From positions 3,104,501 to 3,168,500 of the forward strand of contig OX485808.1 in NCBI GenBank assembly GCA_950295325.1: 64,000 nucleotides of DNA, written 5' to 3'. Position 1 is the first letter of the stretch. Every line of letters starts with the position of its first letter. Both the position numbers and the translations under genes were made by a program. The notes below the pieces were generated by a model. It worked only from the letters and a program-made list of their open reading frames with translations. It was not told where the DNA came from and did not search any database. Shown here in pieces: positions 36,581 to 51,339 of this stretch. Source of the stretch: Polytrichum commune (Eukaryota; Streptophyta; Polytrichopsida; Polytrichales; Polytrichaceae).

Positions 36581-36596
36581 TTAGGGTTTAGGGTTA
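36579..36596 (+). repeat. Telomere-like motif
   Basis: GGTTAGGGTTTAGGGTTA, about two and a half plant telomere units, in inverse orientation to the motif at 29247. Confidence 0.8.
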
Positions 36597-37100
36597 CCTA
36601 AACACGACTCTGAATTAGGCACATCTACATTATTGCAAAGTATTCAACTTTTCAACTTTTCAACTTTGTCATGTATACAGCTTGCATGAAGTTCGTGCAT
36701 TATAATGTTTCAACGTACATGTGATTTTGGATAGCCACTGTAAAATGTCATAGATATTGCAATGTGGCTAAAGTAAATGAACATTATGTACTTGATAGTG
36801 GCCATTGGGTGGACATGAGCAAGCTATAAGTGCCCATTATCTAACGTAATTACCATTGCAAAGCATCTATTGACAACATTGAAAACAATGTAGACAACTT
36901 GTTGGAATATATGACATTTTTGTGAGTGAGGTGAATGTGCTTGAATATGCTTGGATTGTCACATGAGCATTATCATCATTAGTGTAACTATGCTATTACT
37001 TTTAGAGCAATCTTATGTCCAAACCCAGTGGTAGAGTAAAGATTGACTTTGACTTAGAGGTTTAACATCAAGTGCTAATAATAATATAGCCCTCAGCAGT
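36597..37100. other. Intergenic, no gene seen
   Basis: AT-rich with a triplicated TTTTCAACTTTTCAACTT near 36647-36665; no reading frame of note. Confidence 0.4.
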
Positions 37101-37810
37101 GTCTTAACACTTCAACTCACACATCAAGCCACACAGAATTTGTGTGGAGAGGGCGTATATGCAATGCCTTTAGACTGAGAAGGGTATCACTAACTTAGGT
37201 CACAAAAATTCAACTTGTCAAGCACAAATCCTGCAGACACAGAACTCTAAAAGACCATGACATGAGAAAAAACCACCAAGTGAAGAAAAAGTATAGCTCT
37301 GCACCAATGTATAACAGAAACTAGATCAACCATACCCCAAAAGAACATAAAAGAAATTTCAGAATCCATTTTGATCAAATTTCATGAAAAGTTTCTAGAA
37401 GTATCAGGGTGTAATCCAAGAAATCCAAGAAGGGACAAGCCCCTGGTTGGGTTGAAGCTAGAAATTTCCTAACCCGACTCCATATTCACATCTTTGCACC
37501 CAATTGCTTCTTTATCCCCGACATGTGATCTGATGATGTTAGGAGTAAATTACATAGGTCCAGGACCATCACAGTATCATCCCAAGAGATGGAAAGATAA
37601 GAAAAGAAAAAGGTACTGGAAATTCTTCTTCTACTGGAATCCCAGCACCCAACGAGATTGGAAACTGCAACACTGCAGTGTAGTATGTGCACTTCGAATC
37701 AAATGGTGTACAAAGATGTCCTGGGATGTTTCTGGACCAGTAAAATCCAGGAAGGTGCGAAATAATTGAGGATGTTTAATGGCAATATGCCCTTCTGACT
37801 ACAAAAGGAT
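37100..37810 (-). other. Probable 3' UTR and downstream flank of the calcium-pump gene
   Basis: The pump stop codon TAA is at 37811-37813. Beyond it no domain-bearing reading frame was found. Reading frames on both strands at 37486-37769 overlap each other and look like chance frames in UTR sequence. The polyadenylation site was not fixed. Confidence 0.4.
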
Positions 37811-42606
<4,796 letters not shown>

Positions 42607-42684
42607 TGCCACACAACCAAGACCCTAATCTGTAACTTTCCTGTACTGCAGAACCGGAGTTCTCCAGCCGCCTTAATTTCTGGC
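42607..42684 (-). promoter_or_regulatory. 5' UTR end of the calcium-pump gene with a leader-intron acceptor
   Basis: Reading the minus strand toward the start codon, a pyrimidine-rich stretch ends in TTTGCAG at about 42685, followed by 78 bases leading to the ATG. This looks like the 3' splice site of an intron in the 5' UTR. The matching donor was not fixed; candidates lie in the GC-rich region near 45.0 kb (for example GGA|GTAAGC at about 45027). The leader intron would then be about 2.3 kb. This is inferred from splice-site sequence only. Confidence 0.45.
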
Positions 42685-42699
42685 TGCAAATGAAAGCTC

Positions 42700-44330
42700 C
42701 CTAGATAAATATTTGGAAAACGAATGTGTAACAAGAATCTGTTGCATGTTTGCCGGCGTTCCACCTAATCTAGAGGGAGAAGAAGACCATAGAGTCATCA
42801 TGACAACTCCACAAAATACATTAACCCCCTCATTTGAGCACTCGCCGCCATACTATTCGGAATCTTGCCTCTGATTGGCAACGACTTGCACAACAACTGT
42901 ATATATCCTACAGGACTCCGAAGCAGGGTGTATCCCTTCGTCTAGTCCAGTGTTTCAGATGCCAACAACCCAAACCATCTGCATGAACAAGACAACATGT
43001 CAGAAATGAGACACACATACGCAACCGTGAAACCAAGTTGTCCCCCTATTTTAATTCACATCTAATTTAAGGAATATCGCTTCTAGAAAAGTCTCAAACA
43101 CAAGAACGGAGCCCACTATCAAAGACAATACTAGAAGTCAAAACTACCTCGAAAACCGTTTAAGAGACCCGTCAGAATTGGCGTTTGTCCTTCAAAATAG
43201 GTAAACCCTACAGTAGACTACTCAATCAAATGCATCAACGCCTGATCAGAGTTTGAAAATTTGAACCAAAATCATCGACACAGTGCTATGAAAGGCTGGT
43301 ACCTTAGCAAAGGGCCTGACTAATCCTACATTTGAACCTTGAACAATAGGACAGATGCGATTGAAGAGAAGTCTGAATCAAACCCTTTGAACATAATGCT
43401 AAAATCCTAAGATTGACACCGAAAATGCACTTGTCACTACTAATACAGATCACTTCACGATAGCAAGTGCAGAGGTTTGAATGAATGTGCACAATGCGAC
43501 AACCTAAACCATAACCCCAACACACTGCAGTTTTGAAAGATTCTACAGAGAGTATCGAAAAGACATTCCGAGATAGATAGCTTGAGGAACAAGAATCTTA
43601 TCGAGAGACTGAATTGAAATATCATCAAAGTCTTTGTCCGCTCAAGTTTGCATGAGATCCAGGCACAGAGTGTACCCAAATTGCAAAGCGCAGCCCTAAA
43701 AGAAAAACAGAAAGCGTCGTGAAGACAAAAAAACATGGTCAAGCAAGCAACACGAAGTCCTGATACAAAACTGTTTGAAACCTCTCGAGTTGCTTAAATT
43801 TCCCATATTCACACGAGGTTGAAAGATCCTTCATAAGGAGATCACAAATATTGGTGAATTCATTATTGAACTTCTTGAAAAGATCAAAACCCTACAACAT
43901 CCGTTAAAGATAGCCTATCATAATTTGATGTTAAAAAAAGGATTCATTGATAGTAACACACTGTACAAAAGCTCGACTGGCAGTCTGCATGTGAAGGAAA
44001 AGCAAAATCTTATAACTTCTCAGTCTATTTGCATCCACTATTCAAACATCTGTTCTTCTTCGAAAAACTCGAAAACATTCGCCTAACAAATCGCAGACGG
44101 AAACCTGAACATACACACTACTCCCCCAGCAAATTCAAAAAAAGTCATGAAACAGAATCTCAGAAAATGATCGCCGTTCCTTGCAGTGCGTCAATATCTA
44201 AGCTCACCGAGCACCACCACGTGAACTCATGGCTACAGCCAGCGCCCAATGATCACTGACGAAAAACTAGTAGCTGAACAAAATCGATACCAAATACGCG
44301 TTACTCGACCTCAAAAAAGTGAAGATGGTC
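42700..44330. other. Upstream part of the calcium-pump gene, no coding sequence seen
   Basis: Between the leader-intron acceptor and the diverged tandem repeat there is AT-rich unique-looking sequence with only short unconvincing reading frames. It is best explained as leader intron of the pump gene. Confidence 0.4.
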
Positions 44331-45000
44331 CGCACTCCATTCATCCCAAATATAAGCATTCCAAGCAGGAGCACCTCTACATCGACGGTCACAACCTACC
44401 TGATCCACCGATCGCATCAGAAAAAATAAAGCACGGACGAAACAGGGTTCTATGAGTTCTCCAACGTCAGACAGCAATAATAATTAATCGCCATAGTCAC
44501 ATACATACTCCATCAAATCATAAGGATTCCGAGCAAGAGCACCTCTACTTCCACAGAGACGACGAGCTCCATATATCAGCGCAGAAAAATTCAAGAACGG
44601 ATAGAAAACGTTCACGCGTTTCCTGAACTCATTCAGCAAGCATGAATCGCCATTATCCTACACTCCACCAAAATCTAAGGATTCCAAGCGACAGCGATGC
44701 ATACCCACCTCCCTTATCTCATCAATACCTAACCAAAATAACCACGCCGGAGCGTCTCTACTTCCACAACCACCACCAGCTCCACAGATCAACTCTACGA
44801 AGATTCCACAAGAACAATATTATCCTCCTACGAGTTATCCAACCTTAAACGGCAAAGATGAATGAATCCCTCGCAGTTTCGCACTCCATCGAATCTTAAG
44901 CGCACCGAGACTTCCCACAGCCACCGACGATCGCCTCAGGAGATTGTACAACAGATAAAAACCGCTTCCTACAAGATTCTTGAGTCACAAGGGAACATTC
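44331..45000. repeat. Diverged tandem repeat in the leader of the calcium-pump gene
   Basis: The phrase (C)ACTCCATC followed by (C)TAAGGATTCCRAGC recurs at about 44331, 44505, 44661 and 44881, each followed by a copy of GCACCTCTACTTCCAC or a relative, so the block is built of four diverged units of about 155-220 bp. It lies inside the inferred 5' UTR intron of the pump gene. Confidence 0.55.
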
Positions 45001-45450
45001 ACGGACCCAATGCACTTTTCCAACCAGCTTACTCCACCAAATCTGCTGAGAAAAAGGCTTTAAAGAAGATGATCCACATGCGCAGCCACCGGAAGCGACC
45101 TCGGGGCTTATTGCGGGGAGACGTGGGGTAGGTTGCGTACAGAAGCGAGAGAGAGAGAGTGGAGAGAGAGAGCGTGCTATGGTGGTGGAGGCCAGAGTCG
45201 GCAGAAGAGCGAGCCTGCAGCAACAGCTCGGAAGCCCGTGCGGTGTAAAGGTCTTGAAGGAATTTCCAGGCGAGAGAGAAGAAGGTAACCGGCAACAGGC
45301 GGTGAAGTCTAGAAAGCTCCTACCAAAAGGGACGAAAAGCAAGGGTCGTCGCTGGCTGAGCTGGTCAGCCGGGCCCCACATAATAGAACCCGGCAATAAT
45401 GGGTGACCGGATGCGACCGGCACCTGGCGAGCTACCAACCCAGGCTTGTG
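44880..45450 (-). promoter_or_regulatory. Probable promoter / first non-coding exon of the calcium-pump gene
   Basis: The region is clearly richer in GC than the rest of the window and carries a GA microsatellite (CT on the transcribed minus strand) at about 45146-45176, a common feature of plant 5' UTRs and core promoters. No coding sequence was recognised; the 180-codon minus-strand frame 44896-45438 is low-complexity Ser/Leu/Pro and has no domain that I know. The position, about 2.4 kb upstream of the pump ATG and pointing at it, suggests the transcription start lies here. Confidence 0.4.
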
Positions 45451-46400
45451 GTCAACAAAATTAGTATTCTATCGTGCGACGTCACACAAGTAGGTGTGTA
45501 TGCTAACTCTCAACTTTCAAGCCTTGTTAATTAAAGCTATGTATGTTAAATACCTACTTAATTAGGGGTTATGTATATATGCACATAACAATACGATAAT
45601 TCATTTACGAGGAGCATTGCCACGTGTGGTAGTAGTATGCGCCCACCTTACTATATATATCACGCAACATTATATAATAGTGATGGGTTTGAACATACAA
45701 GCTAGCTTGTGGTCAACAATGTTAGTAAATTCTCTCGTGAGACGGTGACATACAACTATTGAGGTCTTGTTTGTATGTCCTAAGTACAAACTTAGGGATC
45801 GTGAATGTCTGTAAAACACCAATTTACGAAGAGTCGTGCCACACGTTATAGTAGTGAGCACCTACCCCTACCAAACACAATATCACGTTTAACACATGCC
45901 ATGTACTGGTGATTGGCTAGAACCGTCGACTGGCGATTTGCCATCCCCATGCTTGTGGTCAACACAATAAGTAATTATCTTATGAGTCGGTGACATACAA
46001 GTAAATCTCAAGCCTTGGTGCTATGTCATAAGTATTTAATTAGGCATCACGTATGTCTATCAGATTAAAACGTTAATCTACGAAGAGTCATGCCACGGGT
46101 TGTAGTAGTGGGCACCCACCCTAACAAGCCACACTAACACATTATAATCTGCAACAGTATCAGTGATAAGGTGGAACTGACAAATAGCGAGTTACCATCC
46201 CCATGATTGTTAAAAATAATAATTATCTCTTGAGATGGAAAAGATAGACACGTAATTTCAGACCTTGTTGTTAGGTTAGTAAGTACATGCTTAAGGATTA
46301 CACATGCCCTTGAGACTATAACACCCAGATACAAGGAGCCATGTTGCATAGGTTGTAGTAGGTCTACTGAGCCCCTATAAATGGCAAGGTAGGTATTGGG
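45430..46400. repeat. Four-copy tandem array, period 246-261 bp, upstream of the calcium-pump gene
   Basis: GCTTGTGGTCAACA-type cores lie at 45444, 45705, 45951 and (as GATTGTTAAAAATA) 46205. Each unit continues with GAGWCGGTGACATACAA, TCAAGCCTTGTTG, CCTAAGTAC, ATCACGTATGTCT, TTACGAAGAGTCATGCCACG and TAGTAGTGGGCACCCACC or near variants. Diverged copies; no open frame. It starts at the edge of the GC-rich leader of the pump gene. Confidence 0.85.
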
Positions 46401-46410
46401 GGCCAACTAA

Positions 46411-46525
46411 GGCTTAGTTTCCGTGCAGGCCACTTGCCCCATCATATTCTAGTATATTCCAATCTGGTGGCATCTACATTTCTAGTGGAATATGATGGGT
46501 GAGCAGCCTACATGGAAACTAATCC
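46411..46525. mobile_element. Tourist/Harbinger-like MITE, 115 bp
   Basis: Left GGCTTAGTTTCCGTGCAGGC, right CCTACATGGAAACTAATCC, inverted; the arms extend into CCCATCATATTCTAG / TGGAATATGATGGG. TAA flanks it at 46408-46410 and 46526-46528. Confidence 0.8.
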
Positions 46526-46529
46526 TAAG

Positions 46530-47400
46530 TACTAGAGTCGATGGCAAGATGCACATGTGTCCATTGTCGGATGTTGACATAATCATTCATTACAAACGAT
46601 AATGTGCCTTTTTGTATCCAAAGCGAGACGATGCCAGTCATGAGGTTGACATGAATGAGGGACGTTCCTTGCATTTAAGCAAATATAGAGATGTCTACGA
46701 TGGTAAAAATTGCCTAAGATGACCACTACAAATATGGGAGTTCAATTATTGGGCAAGGATTTGTGATGGTCAAGGTTGAGGACCCCACTCATAATTAATA
46801 TAAGAAACCCCAAATTAGAATAATAATATTTAGTTGAGACGCATGAGTTATAAAATCATATGCATAGAGGATTTGTTTTCAATTGACCCATGAACATGGT
46901 TGCCACAATCCTAAGTGTCGATGGATGTCCAACTTGTTTGTTTAGCATGGGTGCCATGTGAGTTGCAAAATGATGTAACTTTTCATAGTTGGGTGCATGC
47001 ATGGTAAAGTGGACAACTCCTGATCCTTGCCCCAAGTGAAAGTGAAAGTGATTCAAGACTATACACTTACTTTGAATTTTGTGAAGGAAAATATTCATAG
47101 ACATTCAAAGAAACACATTGATTTACGAAGCCAAACAATTTATGATGAAAAAAATAATTCCAAGTTTTTTTTAAAAACTACATATTTAAAACAACAATGC
47201 AAGTGGTGTGCAAGTAGGTGACCTTAAACAAATAATTGTCTAATTTTTAAAATCTGATAAAATTACATTAAATTGATGGTTTCTTTTGTGGATGAACGGA
47301 AGAGGAGGAGTTGAAATAGCCATGTGTCATCAAGCAGAGCCAACTAAAGGAGTTGGAACTCAACATGTGCTCTTATGAGACCATGTGTTGAACTTCAATG
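46530..47400. other. Intergenic, no gene seen
   Basis: No recognisable frame or repeat. Confidence 0.4.
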
Positions 47401-47410
47401 GGGATGATTA

Positions 47411-47868
47411 GGGTGAGTTTCCATGTAGGCATGCTCACCCACTAGATTCTAGTGCAAATAAGGACAAACCTATCCAAATGTAGAGGGAATCCAATGGGGT
47501 AGGGTTCGTATTTGCCAACTAGCTACTCTGATCTTCTCAAATCCGGGCTCACTTAAGTTACAAACCTCCTCCTCCTTCTAAAACCGGTCTTCAAAACTTT
47601 CAAATTCTTATGAAAATGTGCAGCGTGTTTGGTAGGCTTTGCTTAAAGAGCTTTAGCATTAAGCGCTCCTTTAGTGACCGACACTTGTAGGTCGAAGATT
47701 CTTGAGTGAATGCATGGGAGTCTAGTGGTCCATGTCCATGGCCCTCCATATTCTAGTGGACCACTAGAATGTGGTTGGATGACGACTTGCACTTAAGTAC
47801 ATGTGAACACCTTTGACCCATTATTTTTTAGAATCTAGTGAGCGAGCAACCAACATGGAAACTCACCC
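47411..47868. mobile_element. Tourist/Harbinger-like MITE, 458 bp
   Basis: Left GGGTGAGTTTCCATGTAGGC, right CCAACATGGAAACTCACCC, inverted, with CACTAGATTCTAG near both ends. TTA flanks it at 47408-47410 and 47869-47871. Its terminal sequence resembles the 115-bp element at 46411. Confidence 0.85.
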
Positions 47869-47872
47869 TTAA

Positions 47873-48276
47873 GGGCCAGTGTAGACTACGGTGAATAAAT
47901 TCACCGGTCAAAAATTTAAGGGGAATGGAGCATTGTGATTGGCTGCGAAATGGTTTTTTTTAAAATTTATAATCAATTGGAGTTTACACTACAACCAATA
48001 CTTCTCAAGTGAAGAACTTCGAGCACTTATGAAAAAATGACATGGATGTCCCCATGGCAATAGGGTTTGCTAGAGGAGTTCTCTGAAGGTCATGTTTTGT
48101 TGGGCAGCCTCAAACCCTTGGACAAGAAACTTGGCCTCTGGAGAACTCCAACTTGGGCATTTATTTATTGTGTTTTCCATCTTGTCCACCATACCAACCA
48201 TTGCTTAAAATAACCTTGTCTTGGGCTATAATTCTTGACCGACCAGTGCACTTCTTCACCACAATGTAAACCGCCC
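47873..48276. mobile_element. Harbinger-like MITE, 404 bp
   Basis: Left GGGCCAGTGTAGACTACGGT, right TTCACCACAATGTAAACCGC with CCC at the end, inverted. TAA flanks it at 47870-47872 and 48277-48279, so it shares a TTAA junction with the element to its left. Confidence 0.8.
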
Positions 48277-48594
48277 TAAGATGTCAAAGGGTATGGACCT
48301 ATATCTCAAACTAAATAGACCACACTAAATCAAATGCATGTAAATTAATCACACTCTTGACCCCAGAATAAATAAATAAATGTAATTGTTAATAATGTAA
48401 TTCATCTCACTACCAACATATGAGTCGTCCTTAGCAATCGACACGTGCCACTGAAAGAAATATGCAAATATGCCACCGTGGTAGATTAACGGATTTCTTA
48501 TCGATATATGTCAAAAACTTCTAGTGACATATGTCAACAACCCATGAAGAATACGTGTGTAGTGTCTTCGTGTCTATCTTATGCATGTAAGCCA

Positions 48595-48925
48595 AGGTGT
48601 GGCTTTACTTTACACTAGGGTCCAAGATCATAGGAACTCCAAAACCAAACAATCTTGTTGGTCAAGAGATAACCTCTAAACCCAAGAAGTTTGTTTACAC
48701 TTAGGTCCCAGGTCCAAGGTATGAAAAATTGGAGTGGCATTGATGTAAGATCATTTCCCCATCAAATCTTGGTTATCTCCACTCAAGAAAACAATTTCTT
48801 CCAGTTCGAGACACCAATTATTCAAGCTCAAGTTTAATCTTGATTCCAAAAGTAAGGTCCAACATTTAAGGAGCATTTTGGACCTCAAGTTTATTGGACC
48901 CCAATCCACACTCAATCCCACCCTT
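48595..48925 (+). repeat. Dispersed repeat C, copy 1
   Basis: Shares TTTACACTAGGGTCCAAGA, CCAGGTCCAAGGTATGAAAA, GACATCATTTCCCACCAAATC-like, CTTCAAGCT, AAGTAAGGTCC and GCATTTTGGACCTCAAG with copies at 59460-60265. Confidence 0.7.
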
Positions 48926-48929
48926 AGTT

Positions 48930-51000
48930 GTAGCCCTTTGTGGAGTTGTATTCTATTGTAAATGTATACGGCAGACAAACCCATTTTCACCCCCCCCCCC
49001 CAATCTTCATGCATAGATTCTCCTAATATCGTGAAATTTCACACATGTGACCGTCACATTTGGCGTGATGGGGAAAAGAAAAGAAAAAAGAAAAAAGTGA
49101 GTTAAGAGGACATGGACTTTTGTTCTTTGAAATAGATCGACCTATGTTGTGAATATGGGTTGGGAAACACTCTTGCCTTTGAAAACTTATGATAAATTCA
49201 AAAATTGAAAAAAGATTACAATTTGTTTTGATTAAATGTTACGATCTCAATCTCCAAACGTGTGGAAAAATCACTCTAGTATCACACTTGTATTACGCTT
49301 ATGTGAAATGGCTTAATGTTGACGGAAACAAACGAGTCTGTAGTATAGGTTGGCTATGTAATGATTGTGGGTTCATTTAGGGCCACTCGTTGAAGAGCTT
49401 CATGAAATATCTCCAAAATCTCTTTTGGAGTACCTCCAATAGTACAACACGCGTACACGCAAGACATAGCCATTAAGCACTTCTACATTGACTCCATCAA
49501 TTAAGCTTAGGTAGTAGCGCTAAGTTACTATGTACGTGCCTCCTAAGTAACTTGAGCTTGTGGGGGAGTGTGGGGAGTTGTGAACTAGCCGAGTACATAG
49601 CTAGGCCCACTACAAGATAAAGCCTTCAAGGCGGAGAGCATTTCTATTGATCGAAATTAAGGCGAAGATTGGAGGCAAGGAGCTTCCATTGTGGTTCGAG
49701 TTCATAAAGTACCGACATTCGAGCCTCATGCAATTGTCGTAGGTTGGTGGAAAAATAAATATGCAAGTGTATCGTTGTGGTAAATGTGCATATTATCTAG
49801 TGACATAGGACAATTCTATGGTGACGCGTGATGGATTGTCCAGGACGCATGTGTCTGTAGTGAACATATGTCGGCATCGCATGTGGTTTGTGTGGAATCG
49901 TGTTCTTGAGAGACTGTGTGTGGCCTCGATTGGGCAAATACTCCTTCTAGTCTAGGGAACCAAACTTTGCAATTTGGGTCCAACTACTACTAACTTAATA
50001 CAGACTACGACTTACTTATACTGACTACTCCCACTAATGTCAGACTTCATGGAGCCACTATCAAGGTTACAACTTGTGGGACTCTAAGATCGTAGCAGAA
50101 GAAACATGGGATATCAAGATAAGCATGCCTAACTTTACCACTTATCTTAAACATTGTCACACTTCCAATTGAATGGCGTGTGATTAGGTGTGGATCTAAG
50201 AACAGACACTAGAATCAAACGTGTTCAAAAGAGATTGGATCGAGCGTTCAAATTTTTATTAACCATTTTAGACTCAACAATTAGCATTTTTTAAATTTGG
50301 GGGGGGGGTGGGAGGGATATGATAAGTCAACAAGAAAGAGAATCTTCAATAGTTGATAATAAGTAAGATATTTATATGAACTCCCAAAATTACGAGAAAA
50401 ATGGCTATTGACATAATTTAATTTTGCTAACCATCTTGCACTAAGTGCGAGGGTGCTAATTCCATCCCTTTCCCAAAAGCGCATCATATGCATGAATCTT
50501 GATTTCGTGATCGGGGCACACCATAATCTATCCGAATGCATCCAACACAAAGGGGGATTGCATTTGGGTGGGAAATCAAGATGGTTTAGGGAGAACGAGG
50601 TGTTGGTTTTGGGCAAACATCGGAATATAAGCATGGTGGGTTACATATCTCTTATCTAAACCTCGTATGCAAAAGTTACAAGGGCTCATTCTTTATTTGA
50701 TTTTTTGTTGCATAAAGTATTGAGTTTGGTGTGGGGCAATTTTGGGCAAGTGGTGGAAAGGTTTCGGGGGTCCTTTTGTAATGGAGGACGTGTGGTCCTA
50801 GGAAGAAATCTAAGTAGCTATAAGTACGTAACTTCAACAATTTGCAATATATTCATATGATTTGCAATTCATTTCGTTTTTTGTTTTTATCATGTCTAGG
50901 CCAAATCGGGTAAGTCAATCATGCATACCACTAATCCACATTAACTCCAAAAATTACACTAAGCCATCCAAAGGGTTGATTTAAGCACCCTCGTACTTAA
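48930..51000. other. Intergenic, no gene seen
   Basis: Poly-C run of 12 at 48990-49001 and poly-G run of 10 at 50299-50308. The minus frame 50281-50634 has no domain. Confidence 0.4.
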
Positions 51001-51007
51001 TCTTGTA

Positions 51008-51080
51008 CTCCTTCCGTCCCAAAATTATTGTCCTACTCCCCGGAGTTTAATATTTCAAACTAATTTTGGGACGGAGGGAG
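51008..51080. mobile_element. Stowaway MITE, 73 bp
   Basis: CTCCTTCCGTCCCAAAATTA at the left and TAATTTTGGGACGGAGGGAG at the right match the canonical Stowaway end CTCCCTCCGTCCC. TA flanks both sides (51006-51007, 51081-51082). It is little more than two ends, so internally deleted. Confidence 0.95.
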
Positions 51081-51217
51081 TATATCATACCCTATGAGAA
51101 GTGGGTGCATAGCTCAAAGTGTCCATTTAAGACCTGCTTTGCCTCAAAAGTACAGCCAAAGCAATGATAGGTGTTTTGTGTGACTACTTAATATAATATG
51201 GTTAACGATGAACAAGG

Positions 51218-51330
51218 AGCTAGTTACAGATGAAGCGGTTGAGTTTGAGAAATAGCCAGTTGAAGTTCCATACTTCGTGAAAGTTACCGACCATTTTAGA
51301 GGAATCTATAGAATATACCTCGAATTAATA
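51218..51330 (+). repeat. Family A dispersed repeat, forward truncated copy
   Basis: GAGCTAGTTACAGATGAAGC, GGTTGAGTTTGAGAAATAGC, GTTACCGACCATTTTAGAGG, AATCTATAGAATATACC, then the match stops after AATTAAT. Confidence 0.75.
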
Positions 51331-51339
51331 ATCCGTATA

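Noticed and set aside
42607-42612. Two extra N-terminal residues of the calcium pump from a GTG start
   Set aside because: Eukaryotic nuclear genes rarely start at GTG, and an ATG follows six bases later in frame.
44896-45438. 180-codon minus-strand frame
   Set aside because: It lies in the GC-rich leader of the pump gene, is low-complexity Ser/Leu/Pro, and two other frames overlap it.
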